Shown here in pieces: positions 36,440 through 46,085 of a stretch of 64,000 bases of DNA. The stretch is taken from the NCBI RefSeq assembly GCF_004295795.1, contig NZ_SEBR01000004.1, forward strand, positions 124,001-188,000, written 5' to 3'. Numbering within the stretch: the first letter of the stretch is position 1; the number at the start of each line of letters is the position of its first letter. A program made the position numbers and the translations under genes. The stretch is from Flavobacterium sp. GTDB lineage: Bacteria; Bacteroidota; Bacteroidia; Flavobacteriales; Flavobacteriaceae. Below the pieces are notes generated by a model. That model saw nothing but the letters and a program-made list of their open reading frames with translations. It ran no database searches and had not been told where the DNA came from.

Positions 36440-38887
36440 ATGAACGTATTGAAATTCGGCGGCACATCGGTCGCCAATGCCGACAACATAAAATTGGTCT
36501 GCCAAATCGTGGCCAACAAGAGCAGGAACGAAAAAATCGCCGTAGTCGTCTCGGCTTTCAGCGGCGTGACCGACTTGCTGCTTTCGGCGGCAAAAAAAGC
36601 GGCTTCGAAAGACGAATCCTATAAGGAAATCGTCGCCGAAATCGAGAAAAAACACCTTAATGCGATCAAAGATCTGCTTCCGATACAAAGCCAGAGCGCA
36701 CTTTTGAGCCACGCAAAAAGAATCGTCAACCTGCTCGAGACCTTGCTCGACGGCTGTTTTCTTTTGGGAGAATTGTCGCCCAGAACCGCCGATACGATCA
36801 TCGGGTTCGGCGAACTGCTGTCGTCCTGCATCGTGGCCGAGACCATCAAACAAACTGTTGCGAAAAGTGAGTACAAAGACAGTCGCGAGTTGATAAGAAC
36901 CGATGATAAATTCGGGAAAGCGACAGTTGATTTCGGCAGAACCAATATTTTGATCAAAGCTTTTTTCGATGCTTCAGATGCCGAGGTTACGATTCTTCCG
37001 GGATTTATCGGCTCGACCGAAAACGGCGACAATACGACATTGGGACGAGGCGGATCAGATTACACCGCGGCGATTTTGGCATCGGGATTGAATTCGGAAA
37101 AAGTCGAGATCTGGACAGACGTAAACGGCATGTTCACGGCCAATCCAAAAATCGTCAAACAAGCCCAACCGATCGAATCGATATCGTATCAGGAAGCCAT
37201 GGAACTTTCGCATTTCGGGGCAAAAGTGCTTTATCCGCCAACGATCCAGCCGGCGCTCGACAAAAATATCCCGATTTTCATCAAGAACACTTTCGATCCC
37301 GAGTCTTTCGGAACCTTGATTTCGTCCAAACCCGACAAATCCCAGAATCCGATCAAAGGCATTTCCCATATAGAGAATATTTCGCTGGTGACGCTCGAAG
37401 GTTCGGGCATGATCGGCGTTGCGGGCTCTTCCAAACGGCTTTTCGAGGTTTTGTCAGACAATGCCATCAACGTGATTTTCATTACGCAGGCTTCGTCCGA
37501 ACACTCGATTTGCATCGGTATTGTCGATTCGGAATCAGAAAAAGCCAGGAAAGCGATCGACAAGATGTTCGAAGTCGAGATTTCTCAACACAAAATTGAT
37601 CCTTGCAGCGTCGAAAACGGGCTTTGCATCGTGGCTTTGGTTGGCGAAAGCATGAAAAACCACCAAGGATTAAGTGGGAAAATGTTCAGCACTTTGGGAA
37701 AGAACAACGTCAACATCCGGGCGATTGCACAAGGCGCGTCCGAACGGAACATTTCTGTGGTCATCAACCAAAAAGATGTCAACAAAGCGTTGAATTCACT
37801 GCACGAGCGGTTTTTCGAAGACGATGTAAAACAGTTGAACCTTTTTGTCATGGGCGTCGGAAATGTCGGCGAGAAATTCCTGGATCAAATGCGGCAGCAG
37901 CAAAAGTTCCTCAGGGAAAATCTTAGGATCAACGCGAGAGTTGTGGCTTTGTCGAATTCTAGAAAAATGCATTTTGACGAAAGCGGAATCGATCTGGAAA
38001 CCTGGAAATCGAGTCTCGAAAATTCTGAATCGGCCGATAAAAACCAATTCATCCAAAAAGTAAAAAACCTCAATCTGCGCAACAGCATTTTTGTCGACAT
38101 CACGGCCAATCACGAAGTTGCGGCGACTTATGGCGATTATCTTCAGGATAATATCGCGGTTGTGACTTGCAACAAAATCGCGTGTTCGTCGGAATACCAA
38201 AACTACCGCCAACTCAAGAACATCAGCCGGAAATACAATGCCCCGTTTTTGTTTGAAACCAATGTTGGCGCGGGTTTGCCGATTATCGACACTTTGAAAC
38301 ACATGGTCGCTTCAGGCGATAAAGTGCACAAAATCCAGGCGGTTCTGTCCGGGAGCCTGAACTTTATCTTTAACAATTTCGACGAGCATTCGAGTTTCCA
38401 CGACGTCGTAAAAGAAGCAGGCGTTCAAGGTTTTACGGAACCCGATCCAAAAATAGATTTAAGTGGTGTCGACGTGGCGAGAAAAATCCTGATCCTGATT
38501 CGCGAAAGCGGTTATGAAATGGAAATGTCAGACATAGAAAATAAATCTTTTCTTCCGAAAGAATGCCTTGAGACAGCGACAGTGCCTGAATTTTTCACTT
38601 CGCTCCTCACGCACGCCAAACATTTTGACGAACTTTATGAGCAAGCCAAATCGAAAGAGGCACGACTGAAATACGTCGCCCAGTTCGAGAACGGGAAAGC
38701 GTCGGTCGGGTTGCAGTTCATCGAAAAAAACCATCCGTTCTACAACCTCGAAGGCAAGGACAACATCGTGCTTTTCTTCACCGATCGCTACGTCGACCAA
38801 CCGCTTTTGATCAAAGGCGCGGGCGCGGGTGCGGCGGTGACGGCCAGTGGGATTTTTGCCGATGTGATCAGGGTCGGAAATAACTAG
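36440..38887 (+). CDS. thrA: bifunctional aspartate kinase / homoserine dehydrogenase
   Basis: Catalyses the first (aspartate to aspartyl phosphate) and third (aspartate semialdehyde to homoserine) steps of threonine and methionine synthesis. It is 815 residues. The N-terminal kinase has KFGGTS at residues 5-10 and GRGGSDYTAAIL near 200. The central ACT domains (near 320-450) are the expected allosteric threonine sensor. The C-terminal dehydrogenase begins at NLFVMGVGNVGEKFLDQ (near 467), with ETNVGAGLPII and the Lys-bearing EPDPKIDLSGVDVARK motif. It is the first structural gene of thrABC, downstream of the leader ORF. Confidence 0.97.
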   Translation: MNVLKFGGTSVANADNIKLVCQIVANKSRNEKIAVVVSAFSGVTDLLLSAAKKAASKDESYKEIVAEIEKKHLNAIKDLLPIQSQSALLSHAKRIVNLLETLLDGCFLLGELSPRTADTIIGFGELLSSCIVAETIKQTVAKSEYKDSRELIRTDDKFGKATVDFGRTNILIKAFFDASDAEVTILPGFIGSTENGDNTTLGRGGSDYTAAILASGLNSEKVEIWTDVNGMFTANPKIVKQAQPIESISYQEAMELSHFGAKVLYPPTIQPALDKNIPIFIKNTFDPESFGTLISSKPDKSQNPIKGISHIENISLVTLEGSGMIGVAGSSKRLFEVLSDNAINVIFITQASSEHSICIGIVDSESEKARKAIDKMFEVEISQHKIDPCSVENGLCIVALVGESMKNHQGLSGKMFSTLGKNNVNIRAIAQGASERNISVVINQKDVNKALNSLHERFFEDDVKQLNLFVMGVGNVGEKFLDQMRQQQKFLRENLRINARVVALSNSRKMHFDESGIDLETWKSSLENSESADKNQFIQKVKNLNLRNSIFVDITANHEVAATYGDYLQDNIAVVTCNKIACSSEYQNYRQLKNISRKYNAPFLFETNVGAGLPIIDTLKHMVASGDKVHKIQAVLSGSLNFIFNNFDEHSSFHDVVKEAGVQGFTEPDPKIDLSGVDVARKILILIRESGYEMEMSDIENKSFLPKECLETATVPEFFTSLLTHAKHFDELYEQAKSKEARLKYVAQFENGKASVGLQFIEKNHPFYNLEGKDNIVLFFTDRYVDQPLLIKGAGAGAAVTASGIFADVIRVGNN

Positions 38888-38955
38888 GATTCAAGATCAT
38901 CAGTTTGTCGGATCATCTGACAATCTTCAAATTCCAAAATCCGAAAAACAAAAAA

Positions 38956-39885
38956 ATGGACTATATCAAAATATTCGCCCCGGCCACAATCGCCAATCTC
39001 TCGTGCGGTTTCGACGTGCTCGGACTTTGCCTGGACAACGTCGGGGACGAAATGACCGTGAGGAAAATCGACGAGAAAATCATCCGGATCTCGAAAATCG
39101 AAGGCGCGGACCTTCCGTTGGAAACCGACAAAAACGTCTCCGGCGTCGCGGCTTTGGCGATGCTTCACGAATGGGAAACCGATTTTGGCTTCGAGATCGA
39201 GATTGTCAAGAAAATCAAGGCCGGAAGCGGAATAGGAAGTTCGGCGGCGAGTTCGGCCGGAGCGGTTTTCGCGATCAACGAACTGCTTGGTCGTCCTTAC
39301 GAACGCAAAAGTCTCGTCAAATTTGCGATGCAAGGCGAAAAACTGGCTTCGGGAAGCGCTCACGCAGACAATGTCGCTCCTGCGCTTTTGGGCGGATTCA
39401 CGCTGGTAAGAAGTTACGATCCGCTCGACATTATCAGGATCGACGCGCCCGAGGAACTTTTCGCCACCGTGATCCATCCGCAAATCGAACTCAAGACTGC
39501 CGATGCGCGTTCGGTCCTGAAACAAAACATCACACTCCAGAACGCCGTCGTGCAATGGGGAAATGTCGGTGGTTTCGTGGCCGGACTTTACACCAAGGAT
39601 TACGATCTGATCGGACGTTCGCTCCAGGACAAGATCGTCGAACCGATTCGCGGCGTACTAATTCCAGGATTCGATCAACTCAAGAGTGCGGCTCAGGCTT
39701 ACGGCGCTTTGGGTTCGGGAATTTCGGGCAGCGGACCGTCGGTTTTCGCTTTGTGCCGAGGTGAAAAGATCGCCCAGGAAGTCGCATCGGCCATGAGCAA
39801 AATTTATGAACAGATGCACTTGCCGTTCGAGATCCACGTTTCGAAAATCAATCCCGACGGCATCAAAATCCTTGAAAAATACTGA
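38956..39885 (+). CDS. thrB: homoserine kinase
   Basis: GHMP-family kinase forming O-phosphohomoserine from homoserine. It is 309 residues from the ATG at 38956 (MDYIKIFAPATIANLSCGFD), which fits the conserved GHMP start better than the frame opening at 38905. The ATP-binding motif KAGSGIGSSAASSAGA lies near residue 92 and the C-terminal ALGSGISGSGPSVFAL near 255. It lies 68 bp after thrA and 1 bp before thrC. Confidence 0.96.
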   Translation: MDYIKIFAPATIANLSCGFDVLGLCLDNVGDEMTVRKIDEKIIRISKIEGADLPLETDKNVSGVAALAMLHEWETDFGFEIEIVKKIKAGSGIGSSAASSAGAVFAINELLGRPYERKSLVKFAMQGEKLASGSAHADNVAPALLGGFTLVRSYDPLDIIRIDAPEELFATVIHPQIELKTADARSVLKQNITLQNAVVQWGNVGGFVAGLYTKDYDLIGRSLQDKIVEPIRGVLIPGFDQLKSAAQAYGALGSGISGSGPSVFALCRGEKIAQEVASAMSKIYEQMHLPFEIHVSKINPDGIKILEKY

Positions 39886-39886
39886 A

Positions 39887-41185
39887 ATGAATTTCTACAG
39901 TCTCAACCATAATGCGCCAAAGGTTTCGTTTCGCGAAGCCGTCATACAAGGACTTGCGCCCGATAAAGGACTTTATTTTCCGGAATCGATCACCGCTTTG
40001 CCGACCGATTTCTTTGAAAACATCGAGCAGTTGTCAAACGCTGAAATCGCGTTCGAAGCCATCAGGCAATTCGTGGGCGATGAAATTCCAACTTCGGAAC
40101 TCAAACGCATTGTAACGGAAACGTTGTCTTTTGAATTCCCGATGGTAAAAATCTCCGAAAACGTTTATTCGCTTGAACTTTTCCACGGGCCGACGATGGC
40201 GTTCAAGGACGTTGGCGCAAGATTCATGGCGCGCTGTCTGGGTTATTTCAACCGCGAAAATCCCGAGGCGAAAAATACGGTTTTGGTCGCGACTTCAGGC
40301 GATACCGGAGGCGCAGTTGCAAACGGCTTCCTTGGCGTTGCGGGCGTGGACGTGGTGATTTTGTATCCCGACGGAAAAGTTTCGGATGTTCAGGAAAGAC
40401 AGCTCACGACGCTTGGCCAAAACATTCAGGCCTTGAAGGTCGAAGGTGTTTTCGACGATTGCCAGGAAATGGTCAAACGCGCTTTCCTTGACGAAGAGTT
40501 GTCAGGTTTGAAGCTTACTTCGGCCAATTCGATCAACGTTGCGCGTTGGCTTCCGCAAATGTTCTACTTCTTTTTCGCTTACAAACAACTCAAAAAGTTC
40601 GGGAAACCGCTTGTCGTTTCTTGCCCGAGCGGGAATTTCGGGAACGTCTGCGCCGGAATTCTCGCCAAAAAACTGGGTTTACCGATACAACATTTTGTGG
40701 CTGCGACGAACGCGAACGACACCGTTCCAAGGTTTCTGGAAGATTGGAAATACGATCCCAAAGCGTCGGTTGAAACGCTGTCGAATGCCATGGACGTCGG
40801 AAATCCTAGCAATTTCATAAGGATTCGCGAGCTATATCACGACGACAAATCACAATTTGAACAGGAATTTTCGGCTTACTCCTTTTCGGATTCGCAAACC
40901 CGCGAGGTCATGCAATCGGTTTACAGGAATTCCGGTTACGTTCTGGAACCTCACGGCGCGGTCGGATATTTGGGACTTGAGACCGAGTTGACGCGTTTTC
41001 CGGAAGCGATCGGGATTTTTCTTGAAACGGCGCATCCGATGAAATTTGAGCAAACTGTCAGCCAAATACTTGATTTCGTGCCCGAACTTCCGCAGCAACT
41101 CAAAGCGGTTTTGGGAAAGGAAAAGGTTTTCAAAAGCGTTAAATCTTACGAGGAAGTGAAATCGTTTTTATTGAACAAAAAGTGA
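39887..41185 (+). CDS. thrC: threonine synthase
   Basis: PLP enzyme converting O-phosphohomoserine to threonine. It is 432 residues from the ATG at 39887 (MNFYSLNHNAPKVSFREAV), one base after the thrB stop; the frame upstream overlaps thrB and is not used. The PLP lysine is in HGPTMAFKDVGARFMAR and the phosphate loop in VATSGDTGGAVANGF. SCPSGNFGNVCAGI and the C-terminal ETAHPMKFE are also present. The GTG start of the following methyltransferase overlaps its stop by 4 bp. Confidence 0.97.
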   Translation: MNFYSLNHNAPKVSFREAVIQGLAPDKGLYFPESITALPTDFFENIEQLSNAEIAFEAIRQFVGDEIPTSELKRIVTETLSFEFPMVKISENVYSLELFHGPTMAFKDVGARFMARCLGYFNRENPEAKNTVLVATSGDTGGAVANGFLGVAGVDVVILYPDGKVSDVQERQLTTLGQNIQALKVEGVFDDCQEMVKRAFLDEELSGLKLTSANSINVARWLPQMFYFFFAYKQLKKFGKPLVVSCPSGNFGNVCAGILAKKLGLPIQHFVAATNANDTVPRFLEDWKYDPKASVETLSNAMDVGNPSNFIRIRELYHDDKSQFEQEFSAYSFSDSQTREVMQSVYRNSGYVLEPHGAVGYLGLETELTRFPEAIGIFLETAHPMKFEQTVSQILDFVPELPQQLKAVLGKEKVFKSVKSYEEVKSFLLNKK

Positions 41186-41793
41186 AAAAGACCGCCCTTG
41201 AGATATTCGATTCCAATGCATTGCTGTATCAGCAAAAGTATATGGACTTGGATTTGTATGACGATACGTATCTTCGGTTTTTGTCCGATTTGAAAAAAGA
41301 TGCAAGACTGCTCGAACTCGGTTGCGGACCGGGAAATATCACGCGTCAGTTACTCAAAAACCGTCCGGATCTAAAGATTTTGGCAACCGATTTTTCTCCC
41401 AGAATGATCGAACTGGCAAAATCGAATGTCCCGACTGTCGATTTCCGTCAAGCGGATGCGAAACAGATTTCGACGATCAGCGAGCAATTCGATGCGATCG
41501 TCTGCGGATTCATCACGCCTTATCTGGACAGATCGGAAGTTGGGAAATTGCTTTCGGATTGCGCAAAACTGTTGATTTCTGGCGGAAAACTATATCTGTC
41601 GACCCTTGAAGGCGATCACGAAAAGTCAGGTTGGCAAAGTTCGAGCGACGGAAAAAGCAGCACGATCGTTTACTTGTACTCGATTTCAGACATCAAGGAA
41701 ATGCTGTTCCAAAACGGATTTTCATACCTCTCGATTTTGCGGAAATGCCTAAACAACGATTCCCATCTCATTTTTATCTCGGATTTTTCATGA
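41182..41793 (+). CDS. class I SAM-dependent methyltransferase
   Basis: 203-residue Rossmann methyltransferase. Motif I is LLELGCGPGNITRQLL (residues 39-54), followed by ATDFSPRMIELAKSN and QFDAIVCGFITPYL. The target is not evident; small-molecule methyltransferases of this type are hard to assign. The start is a GTG at 41182 overlapping the thrC stop (GTGA), and the next gene overlaps its own stop by 4 bp (ATGA), so it is tightly built into the thr transcript. Whether it acts in amino-acid metabolism is unknown. Confidence 0.85.
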   Translation: MKKTALEIFDSNALLYQQKYMDLDLYDDTYLRFLSDLKKDARLLELGCGPGNITRQLLKNRPDLKILATDFSPRMIELAKSNVPTVDFRQADAKQISTISEQFDAIVCGFITPYLDRSEVGKLLSDCAKLLISGGKLYLSTLEGDHEKSGWQSSSDGKSSTIVYLYSISDIKEMLFQNGFSYLSILRKCLNNDSHLIFISDFS

Positions 41794-42488
41794 ACAGATT
41801 TTTGACAATCCTCGTGGCTATGACCATTTTGGCTTGCGACAAAAAACAAAAGCAAATCGGCACGAAATTTCCGGAGCCAAAGGTTGAAACGCTTGATGAC
41901 ACGCTTCCGAGACCAAGTATCGATTACCAAGGCAATCTCCTAAGAATGACGCTTGGCGACAGCGCAAACAAATTCGAGCTGTTTTGTACCAAAGACGGCG
42001 ATCACTTTACGGTCGACTCTGTACTGATTGCTGCTTTACACGCCGGGAAAAGTGCCCAAAAAATCAACTTGGGATGGAACGAAACTTACCTGAGTTTGGA
42101 CGAAATAGGTTTCTCGATTTATGACGACGCGAATTTTGACGGACACAACGATTTGACAATCAACAATTACGCGGGAAATTATACTTCGAGTTCCAGTTTC
42201 TGGCTTTTTGATGAAAAATCAGGTGAGTTCGTTCATGAACCTTCTCTTGACAGCATTTACAACCCCGGATTCGAGCCGTCGACCAAGCGCATCCTGTCGT
42301 CCTGGCACGCCGGATTGTCTACGTTCAGCGACGATATTTACATTTGGAAAGGCAACAAAGTCGTGCTTTTGGAATCGATTACGGAAAACAGGGATTTTCC
42401 CCAAGCGGACGGCACTCACTATTCCGTCAAGCGCTTGGTCAACGGGAAATATATCGAAAAAGATTCGATCGCTAAGAAGCCCGACTAA
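41790..42488 (+). CDS. lipoprotein of unknown function
   Basis: 232 residues from the ATG at 41790. The lipoprotein signal [19 protein letters not shown] has a lipobox with Cys16, followed by a polar linker. The mature domain has aromatic and Asp-rich loops ([20 protein letters not shown]) resembling the XAC2610-like or FG-GAP-type calcium-loop proteins of Bacteroidota. No enzymatic motif is seen. It is the last gene of the thr transcript by overlap and converges with nnrD, overlapping its end by 17 bp. Confidence 0.8.
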   Translation: MNRFLTILVAMTILACDKKQKQIGTKFPEPKVETLDDTLPRPSIDYQGNLLRMTLGDSANKFELFCTKDGDHFTVDSVLIAALHAGKSAQKINLGWNETYLSLDEIGFSIYDDANFDGHNDLTINNYAGNYTSSSSFWLFDEKSGEFVHEPSLDSIYNPGFEPSTKRILSSWHAGLSTFSDDIYIWKGNKVVLLESITENRDFPQADGTHYSVKRLVNGKYIEKDSIAKKPD

Positions 42489-43317
42489 TTTGCAGAAATG
42501 CTTTTCCGAGATATTCGATGATGTCCGATGCGACAAAGCTTTCGGGCGCCGTTGTTTTTATAGCCAGATCTGCGGTCAAGCCGTGAAGGTAAACGCCGAA
42601 TTTCGCAGCCTCGAGCGGAGCGTATCCTTGGGCGAGCAATCCCGTAATTATTCCCGTCAGCACATCGCCACTTCCAGCGGTGGCCAACGCCGCGTTTCCG
42701 GTTGTGTTCTCAAACCAGTTTTCTCCGTTCGTGATTTTGGTTGGCGCGCCTTTGCAGACGAGGATTATTTTGTGTTCAGCTGCGAATTTCAACGCCGCTT
42801 TTTCGGATTCTTCTTGTGATTCATGACTTCCTATAAGACGTGAAAGTTCTTTCGGATGTGGCGTCAGGATCGTGTTCTCGGGTAAAAGCGACAACCATTC
42901 CTGATGTTGCGACAGGATGTTCAGCGCGTCGGCATCTATCACCAAAGGCGATTTCACGTGCTGCAAAAAGTCGTGCAAAGCGTTTTGGACGGCTTGCTCC
43001 TGCCCGATTCCCGGACCGATTCCTATGGCGTTTGGCGAGAATTCGTATTCGATTTTGGACAGGTGTTTTGTTTCGACATCTGTCAAGACCATGACTTCGG
43101 GGATCGCGGTTTGCACGATTTCGTATCCACATTCAGGCACGAACGCCGTAACCAAACCTGCTCCCGAATGCAGCGCCGCTTTGGACGAAAGTGTGATCGA
43201 ACCTATTTTTCCGTAGCTGCCGCCGATCAATAATGCGTGACCTTGCGTGCCTTTGTGCGTTTTTGGGTCTAGCGGTTTGTAGCTTTTTTTTATGGCTGAT
43301 TTGGTGATTTTGGTCAT
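42472..43317 (-). CDS. nnrD: ADP-dependent NAD(P)H-hydrate dehydratase
   Basis: Repairs hydrated NADH/NADPH (NADHX, NADPHX) using ADP. It is a 281-residue ribokinase-like fold protein. Motifs: [19 protein letters not shown] at the N-terminus, GIGPGIG near residue 97, [11 protein letters not shown], and the active-site Asp in [20 protein letters not shown]. The usual N-terminal NADHX epimerase half (NnrE) is absent, so the epimerase must be encoded elsewhere or be missing. The start at 43317 lies just inside a heptamer array that occupies its upstream region. Confidence 0.93.
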   Translation of the reverse strand: MTKITKSAIKKSYKPLDPKTHKGTQGHALLIGGSYGKIGSITLSSKAALHSGAGLVTAFVPECGYEIVQTAIPEVMVLTDVETKHLSKIEYEFSPNAIGIGPGIGQEQAVQNALHDFLQHVKSPLVIDADALNILSQHQEWLSLLPENTILTPHPKELSRLIGSHESQEESEKAALKFAAEHKIILVCKGAPTKITNGENWFENTTGNAALATAGSGDVLTGIITGLLAQGYAPLEAAKFGVYLHGLTADLAIKTTAPESFVASDIIEYLGKAFLQISRAS

Positions 43318-43324
43318 CGTACTT

Positions 43325-43437
43325 CAATATTCGTTATTCGTTATTCGTTATTTGTTGTTCGTTATTCGTTATTCGTTGTTCGTTATTCGTTGTTCATTAT
43401 TCGTTGTTCATTATTCGTTATTCGTTGTTCGTTATTC
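43325..43437. repeat. array of TTATTCG/TTGTTCG heptamers
   Basis: About sixteen heptamers, TTATTCG interspersed with TTGTTCG and TTATTTG/TTCATTA variants, directly upstream of the nnrD start (the same family as 33094-33182, opposite orientation). They occupy the position where the nnrD promoter is expected. Confidence 0.85.
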
Positions 43438-43779
43438 TAATTTGTTCCGAACTTTTTAAGATTTCACACTTTTTTTGGCCCTGTATTTATAAGGTTGGAT
43501 CTACATAAATATGTGCATCTGTGGCGAACTTTTCCCGTTTGTTCTATTTACGACGAAGACTTAGTCGTGATTTCCTGCTACTGATGCCTGGATTTAAAAC
43601 GGTTTTTCCTAGCTTACTTCTGCTTTTTTGGCCACGAATACACGAATGCAGAAAATCTCAATGATTCTCATAACTGATGGCTTTTGAAAATTTAATTTAC
43701 GTCTATGGATGCCGAAACGCTAGTCATTTAACGCGATTTTGCAATTCGGGACATGGGGAGCTGAAGTTGGAAAATGAAT
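43438..43779. other. intergenic stretch without recognisable gene
   Basis: AT-rich sequence. The only recognisable item is half of the dispersed palindrome, GGCCACGAATACACGAAT, at 43631-43648. No frame looks coding. Confidence 0.5.
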
Positions 43780-43926
43780 AATGAATATTGAAACAATGTT
43801 GAATAATGAATATTGAAAACAATGTTGAACAACGAATGTTGAATAACGAATGTTGAACAACGACTGCCGAATAACGAATGTTGAACAACGAATGTTGAAT
43901 AACGAATGCTGAATAACGAATGTTGA
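43780..43926. repeat. GAACAACGAATGTT-type repeats
   Basis: Roughly ten 14-bp units alternating TGAACAACGAATGT and TGAATAACGAATGT with GAATATTGAAAACAATG variants. A compound relative of the heptamer family. It lies upstream of gcvT by about 140 bp. Confidence 0.8.
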
Positions 43927-44064
43927 ACAAACCATCGTTTTGCCAGAAAGCTAAAAGCGAAAGCCGGAAATCACTTCAAAACATTTTCAGATTCCCAGAT
44001 TTTCAAATTTCAACATTGCATTTTTTGACTAAATTAGCGCCTCAAATCCTAATTCCTACGAATA

Positions 44065-45147
44065 ATGAAAAATACGGCGCTAACGCACATTCACGAGCAA
44101 CTTGGGGCGAAAATCCTGCCATTTGCGGGCTATTTTATGCCAATCACTTACGAAGGCGTGAATGCCGAACACGAGACCGTGCGAAAAGGCGTTGGTGTTT
44201 TTGACGTTTCACACATGGGAGAATTCTTTTTGGAAGGCCCGAATGCGCTGGCTTTGATCCAGAAAGTAACCTCTAACGATGCCTCGGTTTTGACCGACGG
44301 ACGCGCCCAATATTCGTGTTTGCCCAACAACGAAGGCGGAATCGTGGACGATTTGATCGTGTATAAATTCAACGACGAGAAGTATCTTTTGGTCGTGAAC
44401 GCCTCGAACATCGACAAGGATTGGGATTGGATTTCGAAACACAACGATCTCGACGTGAAGATGACCAACGCTTCAGAAGACTATTCGCTGCTTGCGATTC
44501 AAGGTCCGAAAGCGGCCGAAGCCATGCAGTCGTTGACTTCGACGAATTTGTCCGACATCAAATACTACCATTTTGAGGTGGGTGATTTTGCCGGATTCGA
44601 CGATGTGATCATCTCGGCTACGGGTTACACGGGTTCGGGCGGATTCGAGATTTACTGCAAAAACGAACAGGCCGAAGCGATCTGGAACAAGGTTTTCGAA
44701 GCCGGAAAAGCTTGGGACATAAAACCTATAGGATTGGCCGCACGCGACACTTTGCGTTTGGAAATGGGCTTTTGCCTTTACGGAAACGACATCGACGACA
44801 CGACTTCCCCGCTTGAAGCCGGTTTGGGCTGGATTACGAAATTCACAAAGGATTTCACGAATTCGGACAATCTGAAAAAGCAGAAAGAAGCGGGCGTTTC
44901 GAGAAAATTGGTCGGTTTTGAATTGACCGAACGCGGCGTTCCGAGACAAGGTTACGAGATTGTCGACAAGGACGGAAACGTTATCGGAAACGTGACTTCG
45001 GGCACTCAGGCGCCGTCGCTGAACAAAGGAGTCGGTCTTGGTTATGTCACTATGGAATTTGCCGGCGTCGATTCGGAGATTTTTATCAGAATCCGAAAGA
45101 ACGATGTCGCCGCCAAAGTCGTGAAATTGCCTTTTTATAAAGCCTGA
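44065..45147 (+). CDS. gcvT: glycine cleavage system aminomethyltransferase
   Basis: T-protein of the glycine cleavage system: releases ammonia from aminomethyl-lipoyl H-protein and makes 5,10-methylene-THF. It is 360 residues, a normal length. Recognisable blocks: [53 protein letters not shown], and [19 protein letters not shown], whose Asp binds the folate. A LGYVTMEF block lies near the C-terminus. gcvH and gcvP are not adjacent, which is common in Bacteroidota. The upstream sequence has TTTTTTGAC-TAAATTAGCG, a weak -7 match. Confidence 0.96.
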   Translation: MKNTALTHIHEQLGAKILPFAGYFMPITYEGVNAEHETVRKGVGVFDVSHMGEFFLEGPNALALIQKVTSNDASVLTDGRAQYSCLPNNEGGIVDDLIVYKFNDEKYLLVVNASNIDKDWDWISKHNDLDVKMTNASEDYSLLAIQGPKAAEAMQSLTSTNLSDIKYYHFEVGDFAGFDDVIISATGYTGSGGFEIYCKNEQAEAIWNKVFEAGKAWDIKPIGLAARDTLRLEMGFCLYGNDIDDTTSPLEAGLGWITKFTKDFTNSDNLKKQKEAGVSRKLVGFELTERGVPRQGYEIVDKDGNVIGNVTSGTQAPSLNKGVGLGYVTMEFAGVDSEIFIRIRKNDVAAKVVKLPFYKA

Positions 45148-45253
45148 TTTTGCGCCGGCTGTAGAAATAAAATCAGGGCATAAATCCACGAATCCGATTC
45201 TTCTGCAAATAGCGAAAATGGTGTAGTTGCGACAAAAAAAATAGCTTGCCTTT

Positions 45254-45282
45254 TTGCAGACGTTCCGAAAGGCTTATTTTTG
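45254..45282 (+). promoter_or_regulatory. promoter of yebC
   Basis: TTG at 45254-45256, an 18-bp spacer, then TATTTTTG at 45275-45282, a perfect match to the Bacteroidota consensus. The leader would hold the short GAATAACGAACATTGAACAACGAAC repeat. Confidence 0.65.
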
Positions 45283-45362
45283 CGCGTGAAAAAAACTTTC
45301 GTGTCTTTGGATGAACAAGGAATAACGAACATTGAACAACGAACTTAGAAGTTTATATAGAA

Positions 45363-46085
45363 ATGGGAAGAGCGTTTGAATTCCGAAAAGGAAGAAAAAT
45401 GAAGCGTTGGGCCGCAATGGCAAAGGCGTTCACAAGAATCGGGAAAGACATCGTCATGGCGGTGAAAGAAGGCGGACCGAATCCGGAAGCCAACGCTCGT
45501 TTGCGCGCCGTGATCCAGAACGCGAAATCGGCCAACATGCCTAAGGACAACGTCGAGCGCGCCATCAAGAAAGCGACCGACAAAGACACGGCGAACTACA
45601 AAGAGGTTTTGTTCGAAGGTTACGCGCCGCACGGTATCGCGATCCTGATCGAAACCGCAACCGATAACAACAACAGGACTGTGGCGAACATCCGCAGTTA
45701 TTTCAACAAGTGCAATGGCACTTTGGGAACGCAAGGTTCGGTGGAATTCATGTTCGACCACACTTGCAACTTCAGGATTCCCAAAAACGGACTCGATCCC
45801 GAGGAACTGGAATTGGAATTGATCGACTTTGGCGCCGAGGAAGTTTTCGAGGACGAGGACGGAATCTTGATCTACGCGCCTTTCGGTAGCTTCGGATCGA
45901 TCCAGAAAGAGCTCGAGAATCGTGGCATCGAAATCTTGTCGTCTGGCTTTGAGCGAATTCCACAGGTCATGAAGCCGGGATTGACGCCGGATCAAGTGGC
46001 CGATGTCGAAAAGTTGCTCGAGAAAATTGAGGAAGACGATGATGTGATGAACGTTTATCACACGATGGAAGAAGCCGCGGAGTAA
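45363..46085 (+). CDS. YebC/TACO1-family protein
   Basis: 240-residue member of the YebC/PmpR family. Recent work on the family favours a role in translation of proline-rich stretches, older work a transcriptional regulator. The N-terminus MGRAFEFRKGRKMKRWAAMAKAF is the hallmark. AVIQNAKSANMPKDNVERAIKKA and FEGYAPHGIAILIE follow, then an acidic middle and C-terminus. It stands alone with its own promoter and terminator. A run of degenerate GCAGTN words starts right behind the stop. Confidence 0.95.
   Translation: MGRAFEFRKGRKMKRWAAMAKAFTRIGKDIVMAVKEGGPNPEANARLRAVIQNAKSANMPKDNVERAIKKATDKDTANYKEVLFEGYAPHGIAILIETATDNNNRTVANIRSYFNKCNGTLGTQGSVEFMFDHTCNFRIPKNGLDPEELELELIDFGAEEVFEDEDGILIYAPFGSFGSIQKELENRGIEILSSGFERIPQVMKPGLTPDQVADVEKLLEKIEEDDDVMNVYHTMEEAAE

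Noticed and set aside
39003..39764. 253-codon plus-strand frame overlapping thrB
   Set aside because: Arg-rich out-of-frame translation of homoserine kinase; thrB has full GHMP motifs in the other frame.
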